Part shown: positions 1 to 7,792 of the stretch, piece after piece
Layout of the letters: each line of letters begins with the position of its first letter
Numbering within the stretch: the first letter of the stretch is position 1
Assembly: GCF_027571405.1 (NCBI RefSeq)
Contig: NZ_CP092968.1
Span: 1,922,001 to 1,986,000 of the forward strand
DNA length: 64,000 bases
From: Methylocystis parvus OBBP
Lineage (GTDB): Bacteria; Pseudomonadota; Alphaproteobacteria; Rhizobiales; Beijerinckiaceae
Direction of reading: 5' to 3'
Made by a program: the position numbers and the translations under genes
The notes under the pieces: model-generated
Databases searched by the model: none
What the model was told of the DNA's origin: nothing
The model's input: the letters and a program-made list of their open reading frames with translations, nothing else

Positions 1-618
1 CGCGTCGGCGGCGTCCCATCCTTCCAGAACACCGATGGGCGGCGAGAGCAGGGCGACGGAGGCCGCGCCAGCCTCCTCACAAAGGCCAGCGACTTTCTCG
101 GCATATTCGAGACCCGGCGCGTCCGCGTCCCGCCAAATGACGACGTGACGCCCGCGCAGCGGCGCCCAATTGGCCTTCGCCGCGCTTTTCGAACCGTTCG
201 GAGACGCGATGCAGGCGAAATCCGGCGCCAGACGGCCGGCGGCGTCCGCGGCCTTTTCACCTTCGCAGATGAGCACGGGCGCAGAGGGCCGCGCGGCGAG
301 GCGGTCGAGGCCATAAAGCGGCCGCGGCGTCGGCCACGCCTCCCACCGCCACACAGGCGCGCCGCCGCCAGCGGGCGCGTAGAGTGCGAGGGGACGAAAT
401 TGTTTCCCATCCCGCCCGTCGAATCGAAGGATGAAGCCAAGCAACTGCCCGCTTGCGCCGCGATAAGTCCACCGCGCGGTTGGCTCGCCGAGCTTTGGAT
501 GTCGGGCGGGCGCTTGTGGCGCATCGACCGGGATGGGCGTGACGATCGACCATTGCGGCGCCGGCGGCGGCGCGCCGTTCGCCTTGCCGCCTTCGATCGG
601 GGCGAAGGGGTCACTCAT
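1..618 (-). CDS. Phage-type primase/helicase, TOPRIM part (partial, runs off window)
   Basis: The N-terminal 206 residues of a TOPRIM-containing phage or plasmid replication protein lie here. The start overlaps the stop of the upstream 105-aa gene (611-928). The TOPRIM glutamate motif CEGEKAADA and the RDADAPG motif are visible, as expected for primases that make RNA primers at a replication fork. The rest, which should include a Walker A helicase/ATPase domain, lies left of the window. The sequence is identical to the start of the chimeric copy at 14484-15932. This copy may be the intact one, but the window does not show its end. Confidence 0.8.
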   Translation of the reverse strand, partial: MSDPFAPIEGGKANGAPPPAPQWSIVTPIPVDAPQAPARHPKLGEPTARWTYRGASGQLLGFILRFDGRDGKQFRPLALYAPAGGGAPVWRWEAWPTPRPLYGLDRLAARPSAPVLICEGEKAADAAGRLAPDFACIASPNGSKSAAKANWAPLRGRHVVIWRDADAPGLEYAEKVAGLCEEAGAASVALLSPPIGVLEGWDAADA

Positions 619-928
619 AGAGATCTACCCCCAGCATTTCGGCGATCCGACGCGCCGCCTCGGCTTGATTGAGATCGAAAATATAGGCGGCGAGCGAGAT
701 CAGATCTCCGCCGGCGTCGCCTGTGGCGAAGTCGCCCCAGCGTCCCGTTTTCATATTCACTTTGAAACTACCGAGGCGCCGATCGGCGCGGCGAGGGTTG
801 CGCGCCACCCATTCCAACGCGTCCCGATGTCCGTCGGGAAGCCATCGCGAGAGGATCGATTCCGATCGCCGTGCGGCGGCCTCGGCAATACGACGGAAGG
901 CGATCGAACGACGTTCGACCATCGTCAT
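611..928 (-). CDS. Small primase-associated phage protein
   Basis: A 105-aa protein with the stretch ARNPRRADRRLGSFKVN followed by GRWGDFATGDAGGDLISL. This resembles the N-terminal CHC2-like region of phage primases that has lost its zinc-binding cysteines; none are present here. It overlaps the next gene by eight bases and the preceding one by four, so it is translationally coupled in the replication operon. It probably works with the downstream TOPRIM protein. An identical copy lies at 14174-14491. Confidence 0.75.
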   Translation of the reverse strand: MTMVERRSIAFRRIAEAAARRSESILSRWLPDGHRDALEWVARNPRRADRRLGSFKVNMKTGRWGDFATGDAGGDLISLAAYIFDLNQAEAARRIAEMLGVDLYE

Positions 929-1356
929 TTTCCCGGCTTGCTTTTGCGCTGGAGGTAAAAGTCGTCAACTACCGACGCGATCGCTCGCGATGTTTTCGCG
1001 TCGAACTTTTCCGAAGCGATAATTTCCAGAAACAGCACCGCGGCGGAGCCCGGCGAAATATCGAAAATCGCGGCCGCCATGGCGATGAATCCTCTGCCGC
1101 TTTTGAATTTGAAACTGAATGGCTCCTTCCGCTTCCAGGAGAGCGACCAGCGATCGCCCTTGACGGAGAGCTCCGCCCCGTCGTTTCTCCGATGTCTCTT
1201 GACACTCGGGAGTGAGCTATCGGAGCAAACGAGGGCGCCTAGAAGGGCAGCGTGGATGATCTGCTTACCCGCATAGAGTCGAGAAAGGCAGACGCGCTGG
1301 CCCTCTCTCGCCGTGTAAATCCTGCTGACAGTAAGAGCGTCGGGAGCTTTGGCCAT
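925..1356 (-). CDS. Hypothetical phage replication-operon protein
   Basis: A 143-aa protein of unknown function. I start it at the ATG at 1356, which overlaps the stop of the HTH gene as TGATG; a longer frame begins at 1404 but lies inside that gene. The protein is basic, with no membrane segment and no domain I recognise. Its 3' part (up to 1153) is inside the inverted repeat, so only the C-terminal third survives in the right-hand copy (13949-14177). Position between a HTH protein and primase genes suggests a role in phage DNA metabolism, by inference only. Confidence 0.65.
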   Translation of the reverse strand: MAKAPDALTVSRIYTAREGQRVCLSRLYAGKQIIHAALLGALVCSDSSLPSVKRHRRNDGAELSVKGDRWSLSWKRKEPFSFKFKSGRGFIAMAAAIFDISPGSAAVLFLEIIASEKFDAKTSRAIASVVDDFYLQRKSKPGK

Positions 1357-1601
1357 CACGCCGCGTTGTCTGAAGTGCTGGAAGCCTTTCTCGCCTCGAT
1401 CCACGAATTGAGGTCGTTAATCGAATAGCGCACAGAGCGGCCGACGCGGACGTAACGGGGGCCGCCGCCTTTCATGCGCCACGCCTGGAGCGTGCGGGCG
1501 CTGATTTGGAGAATTTCAGCCGCGCCAGCCTCGTCGACGAGGCGTTCGGCTTGCTGGACATCTGCGCGTCCACCGCCCGATGCCGTGATTTTCTTTCCCA
1601 T
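1356..1601 (-). CDS. Helix-turn-helix protein, excisionase/AlpA-like
   Basis: An 81-aa DNA-binding protein. The core ILQISARTLQAWRMKGGGPR followed by VGRSVRYSINDLNSWIE is the winged helix-turn-helix of the MerR/excisionase (HTH_17) family. Such proteins help integrases excise phages or regulate early genes. I chose the ATG at 1601, which has an AAAGAGG ribosome site in register; an in-frame ATG at 1643 would add 14 residues. It heads the primase operon. Whether it is the directionality factor for the integrase at 16300-17586 is inference. Confidence 0.75.
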   Translation of the reverse strand: MGKKITASGGGRADVQQAERLVDEAGAAEILQISARTLQAWRMKGGGPRYVRVGRSVRYSINDLNSWIEARKASSTSDNAA

Positions 1602-1839
1602 CGGAAATAACCTCTTTTTTGTTCGTTTAAGTGCTTTGCCCATCGATGAGTTACGCGGGAAATCACTCTAACAGTAGGAGATTACATGCGATGTTCGGCG
1701 CGAGTTGTCACCGAAAGCACTTTAGGGGTTGACCCACTGCGCCTCTGGTTGACTAAAAAACCCGGCGCTCGAAACTCCTGTCGGGCCGCTCGCTCTCAGC
1801 ACGACGGAATCTCGCAGCGGCCCAAGCTGTGGACAGGCA

Positions 1840-2357
1840 TTAGGCGAGCGACCACCCTAGTCCGAGCCGTCGTCCGGCTCTGTAGCGTTTGTGGGCGTCG
1901 CGCATGATGGCGGCGCGATCGAATTTGCCAATAGGCGCGCCGACGCGCATGCTCGCCACCTTCAGTTGCAGTGCTAGACGCCAACACCGTCCGACGCGAT
2001 CAGCCTTGCAACATCTGCGGCAATCATATGAAGACATCCGCGCGATGCGCCTCGCGCCAAAATATTCAGGCGGCGAAATATTGACGTCGAGCGCCCAACC
2101 AACTTGCTCTCCGCCATAGGATCCATCTGCCAGCAGGTATTTTGGACCGGGCTTCGCCCAATGAGGCAGGAGCTCGCGCGCGGCTAAATATCGATCCGCG
2201 CGCGTCAATGATGCGTATACCCAGGCCGATCCCCATTCCGACCACAGGGGCATAACGGCGCAGGCGGCGCGGCGAGCGTCGCAGCCTGAGATATCTGCGG
2301 GAGCACGGCGACCGGCGCCGTAGCGAGGGCGGAAACGAAGGTGCGACGCGTGGTCAT
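1840..2357 (-). pseudogene. Frameshifted paralogue of the exported protein at 11103-11831
   Basis: The reading frame opens at the ATG at 2357 (overlapping the upstream stop as ATGA) with [21 protein letters not shown], close to the start of the protein at 11103. After about 30 residues similarity continues in another frame: PLWSEWGSAW then LADGSYGGEQVGWALDVN and PPEYFGARRIAR match [27 protein letters not shown] and [12 protein letters not shown] of the paralogue. After that the match fades and the frame ends early. At least one indel has broken the gene. The 240 bases between it and the HTH gene hold nothing I recognise. Confidence 0.8.
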
Positions 2358-2734
2358 GATAGATCCTTCCCCTTGGTGGGGGCGAACGCACCGCGCGGGT
2401 CGCCGTCTCTCGCGGCAGCCGCGACGCAGATCATCAATCGGGTTTGCGTCGCCTCGACAATCGAGCGGACTTCACCGAAAAACTCGACCGAGAAATCGAA
2501 AACATCCAGCACTGAGATGCCCGTTTCATCTTCGAGCGCGCACATGCGTTCGATCATTTCCGGCTTCGAAAGCCCCAAGAGCCGTGAAGCGATGCGCAGC
2601 GCTACGAAGTGAGGTTGAAAGGTCTTCAGGCAGTCCTCTCCGAACATTCTCGACATATCCGCAAGAGCAGCATCGTCGAATCGCTCGAATTCGACGTCAG
2701 CTAGTTGTTGCAGCGTCACCGGCGATTTTCTCAT
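2354..2734 (-). CDS. Hypothetical phage early protein
   Basis: A 126-aa acidic protein of unknown function. The start at 2734 has a GGGAG ribosome site and overlaps the upstream stop (2731) as ATGA; a frame extending to 2878 is an artefact of the neighbouring gene. The sequence LADVEFERFDDAALADMSRM suggests a helical soluble protein. It is the fourth of a coupled five-gene leftward operon that starts near 3425. I recognise no domain. Confidence 0.6.
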   Translation of the reverse strand: MRKSPVTLQQLADVEFERFDDAALADMSRMFGEDCLKTFQPHFVALRIASRLLGLSKPEMIERMCALEDETGISVLDVFDFSVEFFGEVRSIVEATQTRLMICVAAAARDGDPRGAFAPTKGKDLS

Positions 2735-3042
2735 TTTGCGCTCTCCCGTTTCTGCCGCTCGATTCGGAACGCAAGATTCGCCGCACTCAGCTGGTCGGCG
2801 ATGGCGGCGACCAATTGTCGAAACGCCTCGGCGTCGCGCTCGTCGAGGAGAACATCCTCGCTCTGCACAGCGTGCCACAACGCGCGAGCAAGGCCGCGCG
2901 CTGTGGACAAATGAATTTCAGCATCATCGAGATACTTTGCGCGGTCCGGCCAGTGCAACTGCGCGCGGTCAGATGACGTTCGATCACGGCATAGATCGCT
3001 TTCGACAGCGTCGACAATAGCTTCGTTTAGAGACGTGCTCAT
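2731..3042 (-). CDS. Hypothetical phage early protein
   Basis: A 103-aa protein with a helical, charged composition and no domain I recognise. The ATG at 3042 overlaps the stop of the upstream gene (ATGA), and its own stop overlaps the next start in the same way, so translation is coupled throughout. Phage early operons commonly carry such small unknowns. Confidence 0.6.
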   Translation of the reverse strand: MSTSLNEAIVDAVESDLCRDRTSSDRAQLHWPDRAKYLDDAEIHLSTARGLARALWHAVQSEDVLLDERDAEAFRQLVAAIADQLSAANLAFRIERQKRESAK

Positions 3043-3296
3043 CGCGCGCGCCCTCCCCTCGCGTTTGCGCAATGCAAGGCGACCGCCGCGTTGAGTTCAC
3101 GCCATTCGCAGCAATAGAGATTCAGCGCGCCATCGTCGGCGAGGCCCGCCTCGGCGGGGTCGGCTTCGAAGTCCGGATCCACTTCTAAGTCGCCGTCGCC
3201 GTCGATCGTGTCGAGAAGCTCCAGCAAAGTTTCGATTAGCGCCTCGGATGCGGGTGCGTGTGCCGCGCGGCACTTCGACGAAGGTCCGATGCGCAT
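3039..3296 (-). CDS. Small acidic hypothetical protein
   Basis: An 85-aa protein with an acidic centre (TIDGDGDLEVDPDFEADP). The pattern of leucine-rich helix followed by DGDxDLE recurs in small prophage genes of Hyphomicrobiales, but no function is known to me. It lies directly after the small membrane protein gene and overlaps the next gene by four bases. Confidence 0.55.
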   Translation of the reverse strand: MRIGPSSKCRAAHAPASEALIETLLELLDTIDGDGDLEVDPDFEADPAEAGLADDGALNLYCCEWRELNAAVALHCANARGGRAR

Positions 3297-3425
3297 TTAT
3301 TGGCGGGCGCTCCGATCGGCGCAAACGGCGGCGAGAACTTTGTGCGTCTCTGCAACCGCGAAGGCCAGCCACAGAAGCGCGAAGGGTGCGAGGAAAAAGG
3401 CGAAAGCGGATGCTTGTGTGGGCAT
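3297..3425 (-). CDS. Small single-span membrane protein, first gene of the leftward early operon
   Basis: A 42-aa protein starting MPTQASAFAFFLAPFALLWL, with one hydrophobic span (about residues 8-26) and a short charged tail. It is supported by a close homologue at 10981-11103 in the same place relative to the other XRE gene (shared FAFFLAPFALLWLAFAV). The conserved pairing of a divergent repressor and a tiny membrane protein suggests an early lysogeny or exclusion function, by inference. Confidence 0.6.
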   Translation of the reverse strand: MPTQASAFAFFLAPFALLWLAFAVAETHKVLAAVCADRSARQ

Positions 3426-3567
3426 TTGGACAAGCCTTTCCTGTTCGCGGAAACGACGGCTTCCGCGTTGAAAACCCAAACGATTGGGTATAAGAGCTAG
3501 TTTGTTAGCGATTGAACCTAAACGCGCGTGATAGTGCTGTAAACTAGAAACTTAGGTATAGGAACCA
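3426..3567. promoter_or_regulatory. Divergent control region between early operon and XRE gene
   Basis: This AT-richer gap separates the leftward early operon from the rightward XRE gene. It contains the dyad ACCCAA-ACGA-TTGGGT (3474-3489) and scattered AACCTAA / TTAGGT half-sites near 3514 and 3552. Such dyads are plausible repressor operators. No exact promoter boxes can be assigned by eye. Confidence 0.45.
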
Positions 3568-3822
3568 ATGACACTTACGATCGGCAATCAGCTTAAGGCT
3601 GCACGCGCTCTCGCCGAGGTCGACCAGAAATGGGTCGCCGAGAAATCCGGGGTGAGCGTCAACACGATCCGGAACATGGAAGCCCGCGGGGGCGAGCCAA
3701 TAACTAGCGGTGCCGTCACCGTGAAAAAGGTTCAGACTGCCCTTGAGGCCGCCGGCGTGGAATTCCTCCCCGAGAACGGCGGCGGCGCGGGCGTCAGGCT
3801 GCGAAAGCAGGCCCCTGCTTGA
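3568..3822 (+). CDS. XRE-family phage repressor-like regulator
   Basis: An 84-aa DNA-binding protein. A helix-turn-helix lies around residues 8-40 (QLKAARALAEVDQKWVAEKS then SVNTIRNMEA), and the C-terminal LEAAGVEFLPENGGGAGVRL is the usual tail of short XRE regulators. It is divergent from the early operon it probably represses. A second regulator of the same type (10596-10850) controls the opposite module; outside the tail the two differ, so they may bind different operators. Confidence 0.8.
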   Translation: MTLTIGNQLKAARALAEVDQKWVAEKSGVSVNTIRNMEARGGEPITSGAVTVKKVQTALEAAGVEFLPENGGGAGVRLRKQAPA

Positions 3823-3969
3823 GAATGTAATGAACGCGCGGGGATAGGCCGGCCAGCCGACAAGCGAGTAAAGCCCACTCGTTTCCCCGCGCACCTAAGG
3901 GCGCTCGCGAGGGCTCGCGATGATTAATTCAGTTCAATTAAAACCCTCAATCCGCCGGGCGTGCCTTGC

Positions 3970-5295
3970 ATGAGCCCTAAGCGAGGAGACGTTGTAGGGA
4001 CTACAGCGAAAACAGCTGAAGGGTTCCGTCGACTCAATCTCTATAGGAACGCGATCGACCCTTGCGATCTTCGCGCTCTTCTCGATCGCCGCTTTCCTGC
4101 AGACAATCAGAGAGACGTGAAAGCCCGTTTAGGTAGGAAGCGAGCCGAGGAATTTAAGGATGGGATTCAGGTCCTCGACGAAATTTCCTCACGCCTCTTC
4201 CAGAAACAGGCCGGTTCCCGATCGTCTTGCCCCGTCGTTAATTTCATCCTGGCGACCGATAAAACCCAAAAGATCGACCGCGCGCGAGCGATCGTGGCGC
4301 GGGCTTATTGGCGCGCAGACGAGTATGCACACGCCTTCGCTCATCTCCTGGACGATGCAAAAAACGCCGAGACGCACGCCTTAGCGATTGAGAAGGCATT
4401 GGATGCTTTGCGTATCCCGATCGCCGAATCTATCAGGATCAATGAAGCTTGGAGATACGAGCATAGTTCCGAGAAGTCGGGCCGCCGCCAAGATATCGTC
4501 GGCGGCGTCTCTGCTCTCGGCGAGCTTAAAGATCAGCTGCAAGCGTTTTCACAGCTTCATCCAAGGCAGGGAAGACCATCAGACGACGCACGATTTTTTT
4601 TCGTGCTGCGTCTCAGCGAAGCTTTTTCAATATGGACCGGCCACTCGCCGGATTTTCACGGCGCCGATAAGCGCCATGGATTATGGAGTGAATTCGTGCA
4701 GGCTGCGCTTGATCTTACTGGCCTTAACCGTAACGGTGGACTCGATTATATCTTCCGGCGCCTAGGAGGTGGTGGCCCGCGCGCAAAGGCATTTCTTGTG
4801 AGAGAAGAGTTTTTGGATCTCAAATTCGAAATTGCGGAATGGATAAACAAAAACGGGCCTCACTCAAATGACACTGAGAGCATTAGCGGGATTGACAAAT
4901 TCAGCGATGATGACGTTGAAAATTGGATCGACGTCATTTTCGATTCAGAATACGAGGATCTCTCGGACGAGCCATATTTTTCAATAGGCAAAAACCTTGT
5001 CCTCGAGGCATTGAGCGCCCTCCACAAAAGCAAAGAAAATCTGCAAAAGCTCTGGACGGAGTCCCATGCGGGCATAAGCGCCGGAGAAGCTGGATTGAGG
5101 GTCAAGCTCCGAAATCTGCCGGAACGCTTTTACAACCGCCAGCTCACCGATTTTTGCGAAGGCAATTTGCCGTCTGCCGGCTTCTTAATTGATCTTTACG
5201 GCGGCCAATGCGACGCAACGACCATTGGGTTTGAGCCCCCTGGCTACAAATGGTTCCTCCCAGCTTCGAGGAATCGGAGACCTTGTAATGGGTGA
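3970..5295 (+). CDS. Unknown 442-aa cargo protein of the island
   Basis: I do not recognise this protein. It is soluble, mostly helical and charged, with no signal peptide, membrane span or nucleotide-binding motif that I can see. The ATG at 3970 is used; a GTG at 3961 would add three residues, and neither has a strong ribosome site. Base composition is more AT-rich than the flanking chromosome. It stands alone after the XRE gene and before a dyad, as lysogenic-conversion or anti-phage cargo often does. A defence role is only a guess from position. Confidence 0.6.
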   Translation: MSPKRGDVVGTTAKTAEGFRRLNLYRNAIDPCDLRALLDRRFPADNQRDVKARLGRKRAEEFKDGIQVLDEISSRLFQKQAGSRSSCPVVNFILATDKTQKIDRARAIVARAYWRADEYAHAFAHLLDDAKNAETHALAIEKALDALRIPIAESIRINEAWRYEHSSEKSGRRQDIVGGVSALGELKDQLQAFSQLHPRQGRPSDDARFFFVLRLSEAFSIWTGHSPDFHGADKRHGLWSEFVQAALDLTGLNRNGGLDYIFRRLGGGGPRAKAFLVREEFLDLKFEIAEWINKNGPHSNDTESISGIDKFSDDDVENWIDVIFDSEYEDLSDEPYFSIGKNLVLEALSALHKSKENLQKLWTESHAGISAGEAGLRVKLRNLPERFYNRQLTDFCEGNLPSAGFLIDLYGGQCDATTIGFEPPGYKWFLPASRNRRPCNG

Positions 5296-5314
5296 TTTTT
5301 TAGAATCCAATACC

Positions 5315-5335
5315 GGTTGACTTTAGCGGTCAACC
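5315..5335. promoter_or_regulatory. Inverted repeat after the cargo gene
   Basis: GGTTGAC and GTCAACC form perfect 7-bp arms around TTTAGCG, 20 bases after the stop of the cargo gene. There is no run of T, so it is either a weak terminator or an operator for the next operon. Confidence 0.35.
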
Positions 5336-5455
5336 TTCTCCGCGATAAACAACGAATTTCCGCGACTATTAATCTCCTTGGCTGCCCCCCTGTGCCGATG
5401 CTTTCAATCGACGGACATCCCCGACTGCGGGATACTCTCACGATTGATTGAGCAC

Positions 5456-5893
5456 GTGACCACAGCCGACAAAATCCGCGAGCAGGCTCAGCAAATCATC
5501 CATACCGCCAAACTCCAAATCGCCCACGCGGAAAGCATGCTCGCGCTCGCCGACGAAATAGACGGGCGGCGCTCTCCCTCTATCGCTCTTCGACGATGGG
5601 GCGAGCATCTCCCCACGCAGTCCCCCTCGTCGCTTCTCGGCGAGCACCTCAAGAGCGCAAAGCAGCTCGCTCCGCTCTTAAACGTCAGCGAAAAGACCGC
5701 GCGCGAAATCGGCGCAGCGCTCGGCGCCCGGCGCGATCTCGGCGGGAAGGTGTTTTTCGACACCCGCGTGCTGACCGCGCATCTCTCCAGGGAAATTTTA
5801 CCCAACTCTTCCACTGCGGCCCCAACGAGAATGCGCGAGCTTCAGTCAGCGGACGCAGTGAGTGCGCGCACGAAAAAGGACAATGGGAAATGA
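5456..5893 (+). CDS. Hypothetical protein with possible helix-turn-helix
   Basis: A protein of about 145 aa from a GTG at 5456. The open frame extends to an ATG at 5378, but the first 26 residues look non-coding. A helical N-terminus (TTADKIREQAQQIIHTAKLQ) is followed by SAKQLAPLLNVSEKTAREIG, which resembles a helix-turn-helix as in excisionase-type proteins. Its stop overlaps the next start as ATGA. It opens the rightward tail-side operon. Function unknown. Confidence 0.5.
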   Translation: MTTADKIREQAQQIIHTAKLQIAHAESMLALADEIDGRRSPSIALRRWGEHLPTQSPSSLLGEHLKSAKQLAPLLNVSEKTAREIGAALGARRDLGGKVFFDTRVLTAHLSREILPNSSTAAPTRMRELQSADAVSARTKKDNGK

Positions 5894-6144
5894 GCGTGGA
5901 AGACGGCAAAATTATTCGAGCGGCGGCGGCGGCGGCCATCGCCGAGCGCGCGCGCATCGCGACAATTCTCAATCATGAAAGCGCCAAGGGGCGCGAGGCG
6001 CTCGCGCGTCATTTCGCGCTCGAAACCGACATGACAGCGAGCGATGCAGTTTCTGCTCTCGCTGTCGCGCCGAGCGGATATTCGGTCCAGGAAGTCGAAT
6101 TAGCTAAAGGCTCCGCCGAGATGAGACGGATTTTGGGCAAGTAA
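5890..6144 (+). CDS. Small phage protein resembling the tail of capsid proteases
   Basis: An 84-aa, Ala-rich helical protein. The stretch RIATILNHESAKGREALARH followed by ALETDMTASDAVSAL resembles the C-terminal tail found on phage ClpP/SppA-type head maturation proteases. Here it stands alone without a protease domain. The start overlaps the upstream stop (ATGA). It may be a separate small structural or regulatory protein, or the remnant of a lost head module. Confidence 0.5.
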   Translation: MSVEDGKIIRAAAAAAIAERARIATILNHESAKGREALARHFALETDMTASDAVSALAVAPSGYSVQEVELAKGSAEMRRILGK

Positions 6145-6397
6145 TTCTGCAGATGGGTCTCTTGCTCAGCTCATTTGCAGAGCGCGCCGGCGATCGGTCG
6201 CGCCGCCGCGCACTCTCCATTACGGCAACCAAGGACCTCAGGAGCTCGCATCCCTCGGCGGTCGGATCGGATGGCAAAATTAGAGTCGGTGCGATGCGCG
6301 CTATGGATATCCATACGCATCACAACGGCGCGCCACGTCGTGGAAATGCACACCTACTACATCAGAAAGATAAACATCTTAAATAAAAGGCGAAAAA

Positions 6398-7261
6398 ATG
6401 GATCAGATCGAAAACACTCAGATGCCCGCCAACCCATTGGCTTACGAGATCGCGATGATCGATCTCGGCGATGCGGAGGAGAGGCGCAACGAAGCCTTTG
6501 AGGCTTTGGCCGCCGCGATAAAAAAAACAGAGACCGCCCGATCCGGTTTTCACACGATCGACGACAGGAAAAAAAATCTCGCGGCGAGAGTCAGCGCTCT
6601 TCGCTCCGATATCTCCGCAGCGGACGGAAGCATCGCCGCCGCCGCGGCGATGGGGCTAACGTCGACGCCGTCGCCGAAGCTGACGAATATAAAGGCCATG
6701 CGCGGCGAGATCGACGCCGCCGAAGACGAAATCGGCAAACTCGAAAGCGCCAAGGCGTCGGCGCCGGGTTTGTTTCAGCCGCTCATTGACGATCTTCTGA
6801 CGAAGATGGCTACGGCGCGCGCGGCATATGCAGAGTGTTTCGCCATCATCGATGTGTGGGCCGCCAAAGCGCTTGATCAAGCCTCCGCTATCCGAGCGGA
6901 AGCCGAATATGTCCGCGCGGCGTTGAGTCTCAATCCCGCCATCTTGGGCGGTGCTGTGCCAGCCCTACGGGCGCTCTCGACGGATAACGTCAATGCGCTC
7001 CTTTCCGATCGCGCGAGGCTCGAACGCGCCAAGCGTGAAACCGCGCCACTGGTGCCGCCGCCGCCGACCGTGATCAACGCGCACGACGAAGCCGAAGCGT
7101 TCGAAAGGCGCCACGCAGAATTGACAGCCCAAAACCGCGCGGCGGCCGAGTCCTGGCATAAAGAGCGCGAAGCAGAGGAAGAGCGGAAGCGCATGGAAAA
7201 CAATCGGGCTGCTTTGGCCAAACACGAGTCGCTCGTCATCAAAATCGACAGGGCGGGCTGA
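6398..7261 (+). CDS. Coiled-coil phage protein
   Basis: A 287-aa protein rich in Ala, Glu, Lys and Arg with long heptad-like helices (about residues 25-75, 95-130 and 235-275) and a Pro-rich break (PLVPPPP). A ribosome site AAAGG precedes the ATG. It has no enzymatic motif. Position just upstream of tail assembly genes suggests a structural or scaffold role. The 250 bases before it (6145-6397) carry no convincing gene. Confidence 0.6.
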   Translation: MDQIENTQMPANPLAYEIAMIDLGDAEERRNEAFEALAAAIKKTETARSGFHTIDDRKKNLAARVSALRSDISAADGSIAAAAAMGLTSTPSPKLTNIKAMRGEIDAAEDEIGKLESAKASAPGLFQPLIDDLLTKMATARAAYAECFAIIDVWAAKALDQASAIRAEAEYVRAALSLNPAILGGAVPALRALSTDNVNALLSDRARLERAKRETAPLVPPPPTVINAHDEAEAFERRHAELTAQNRAAAESWHKEREAEEERKRMENNRAALAKHESLVIKIDRAG

Positions 7262-7355
7262 GAAGCGGCGCGCCTCATAGCGGCGCCGCGTTGTCATCAA
7301 CATGGGCGAGGCGAGCTGAATCAGCTCGAGCCGCTCGCGACGGAAAGGAAATGTA

Positions 7356-7733
7356 ATGTATCACCGCATCGTTACCTTATCGGAGCCGATCGAAATTCCG
7401 GGACAAGCCACAATCCGGACAATCGGATTGCGGGTGCCGAGATTCGCCGACTACATGTCGATCGGTATGCCCTTCACCTGGGTTGAGGTCGGCACTGGCG
7501 GCTATCAGCAGGAGACGCCTGAATTGCTGCAGGCCTGGATCGAGCGCCTTGCCGATATCGACCCCAACTTTCTCGCGCTGCTTGGCCTTCGTGACACCCT
7601 CGAGCTGAAGGGCGCTATCGCCGATTTTTTCCGGGAGGCCCTGGCTCCGGCTCCCTCGCCGAGCAGCTCAGGGCCGTTGCCCGCGTCCTCGTCTTCCGCT
7701 TCGGCTGGGCCCACTGGACCGTCGAGGATATGA
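7356..7733 (+). CDS. Phage tail assembly chaperone, short (zero-frame) form
   Basis: A 125-aa protein directly upstream of the tape measure gene, the classical position for the tail assembly chaperone (lambda G, P2 E). An acidic, helical core (ETPELLQAWIERLADIDPNF) is followed after residue 92 by a low-complexity Pro/Ser/Ala tail. That tail looks like out-of-frame translation of the overlapping extension. A T TTT TTC heptamer sits at that point. The zero-frame product is probably the short chaperone that coats the tape measure during tail assembly. Confidence 0.7.
   Translation: MYHRIVTLSEPIEIPGQATIRTIGLRVPRFADYMSIGMPFTWVEVGTGGYQQETPELLQAWIERLADIDPNFLALLGLRDTLELKGAIADFFREALAPAPSPSSSGPLPASSSSASAGPTGPSRI
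7625..7631 (+). promoter_or_regulatory. Candidate -1 ribosomal frameshift site (T TTT TTC)
   Basis: In the frame of the 7356 gene the codons read GAT TTT TTC CGG, giving the heptamer T TTT TTC in the correct register for -1 slippage. The -1 frame downstream is open to 7792 and encodes protein-like sequence. This matches the arrangement of tail chaperone genes in lambda and P2. Confidence 0.7.
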
Positions 7734-7792
7734 CACTCGAACAGCTGTCGTTCTGGGTAGAGGAAGCGCGCATTTTTGTGGAGAAGCGGTAA
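7631..7792 (+). CDS. Tail assembly chaperone extension, reached by -1 frameshift
   Basis: 53 codons in the -1 frame after the slippery site. The part LAEQLRAVARVLVFRFGWAH followed by MTLEQLSFWVEEARIF is typical of the second tail-chaperone domain that contacts tail subunits. The frame has only a late internal ATG and ends right before the tape measure ATG (stop 7790-7792, start 7793). The predicted fusion is 145 aa: 92 from the zero frame plus 53. Confidence 0.65.
   Translation, partial: PGGPGSGSLAEQLRAVARVLVFRFGWAHWTVEDMTLEQLSFWVEEARIFVEKR

Larger units (their letters stand above)
1..1153. repeat. Left arm of a long perfect inverted repeat
   Basis: This stretch is the reverse complement of 13949-15101 (position x pairs with 15102-x). 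Every open frame in it recurs on the opposite strand with identical translation, and base-by-base checks at both ends agree. The match stops after 1153, where 1154 and 13948 differ. It is still perfect at base 1, so the repeat may extend left of the window. It covers the start of a primase gene, a 105-aa gene and the 3' part of a third gene. Confidence 0.95.
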
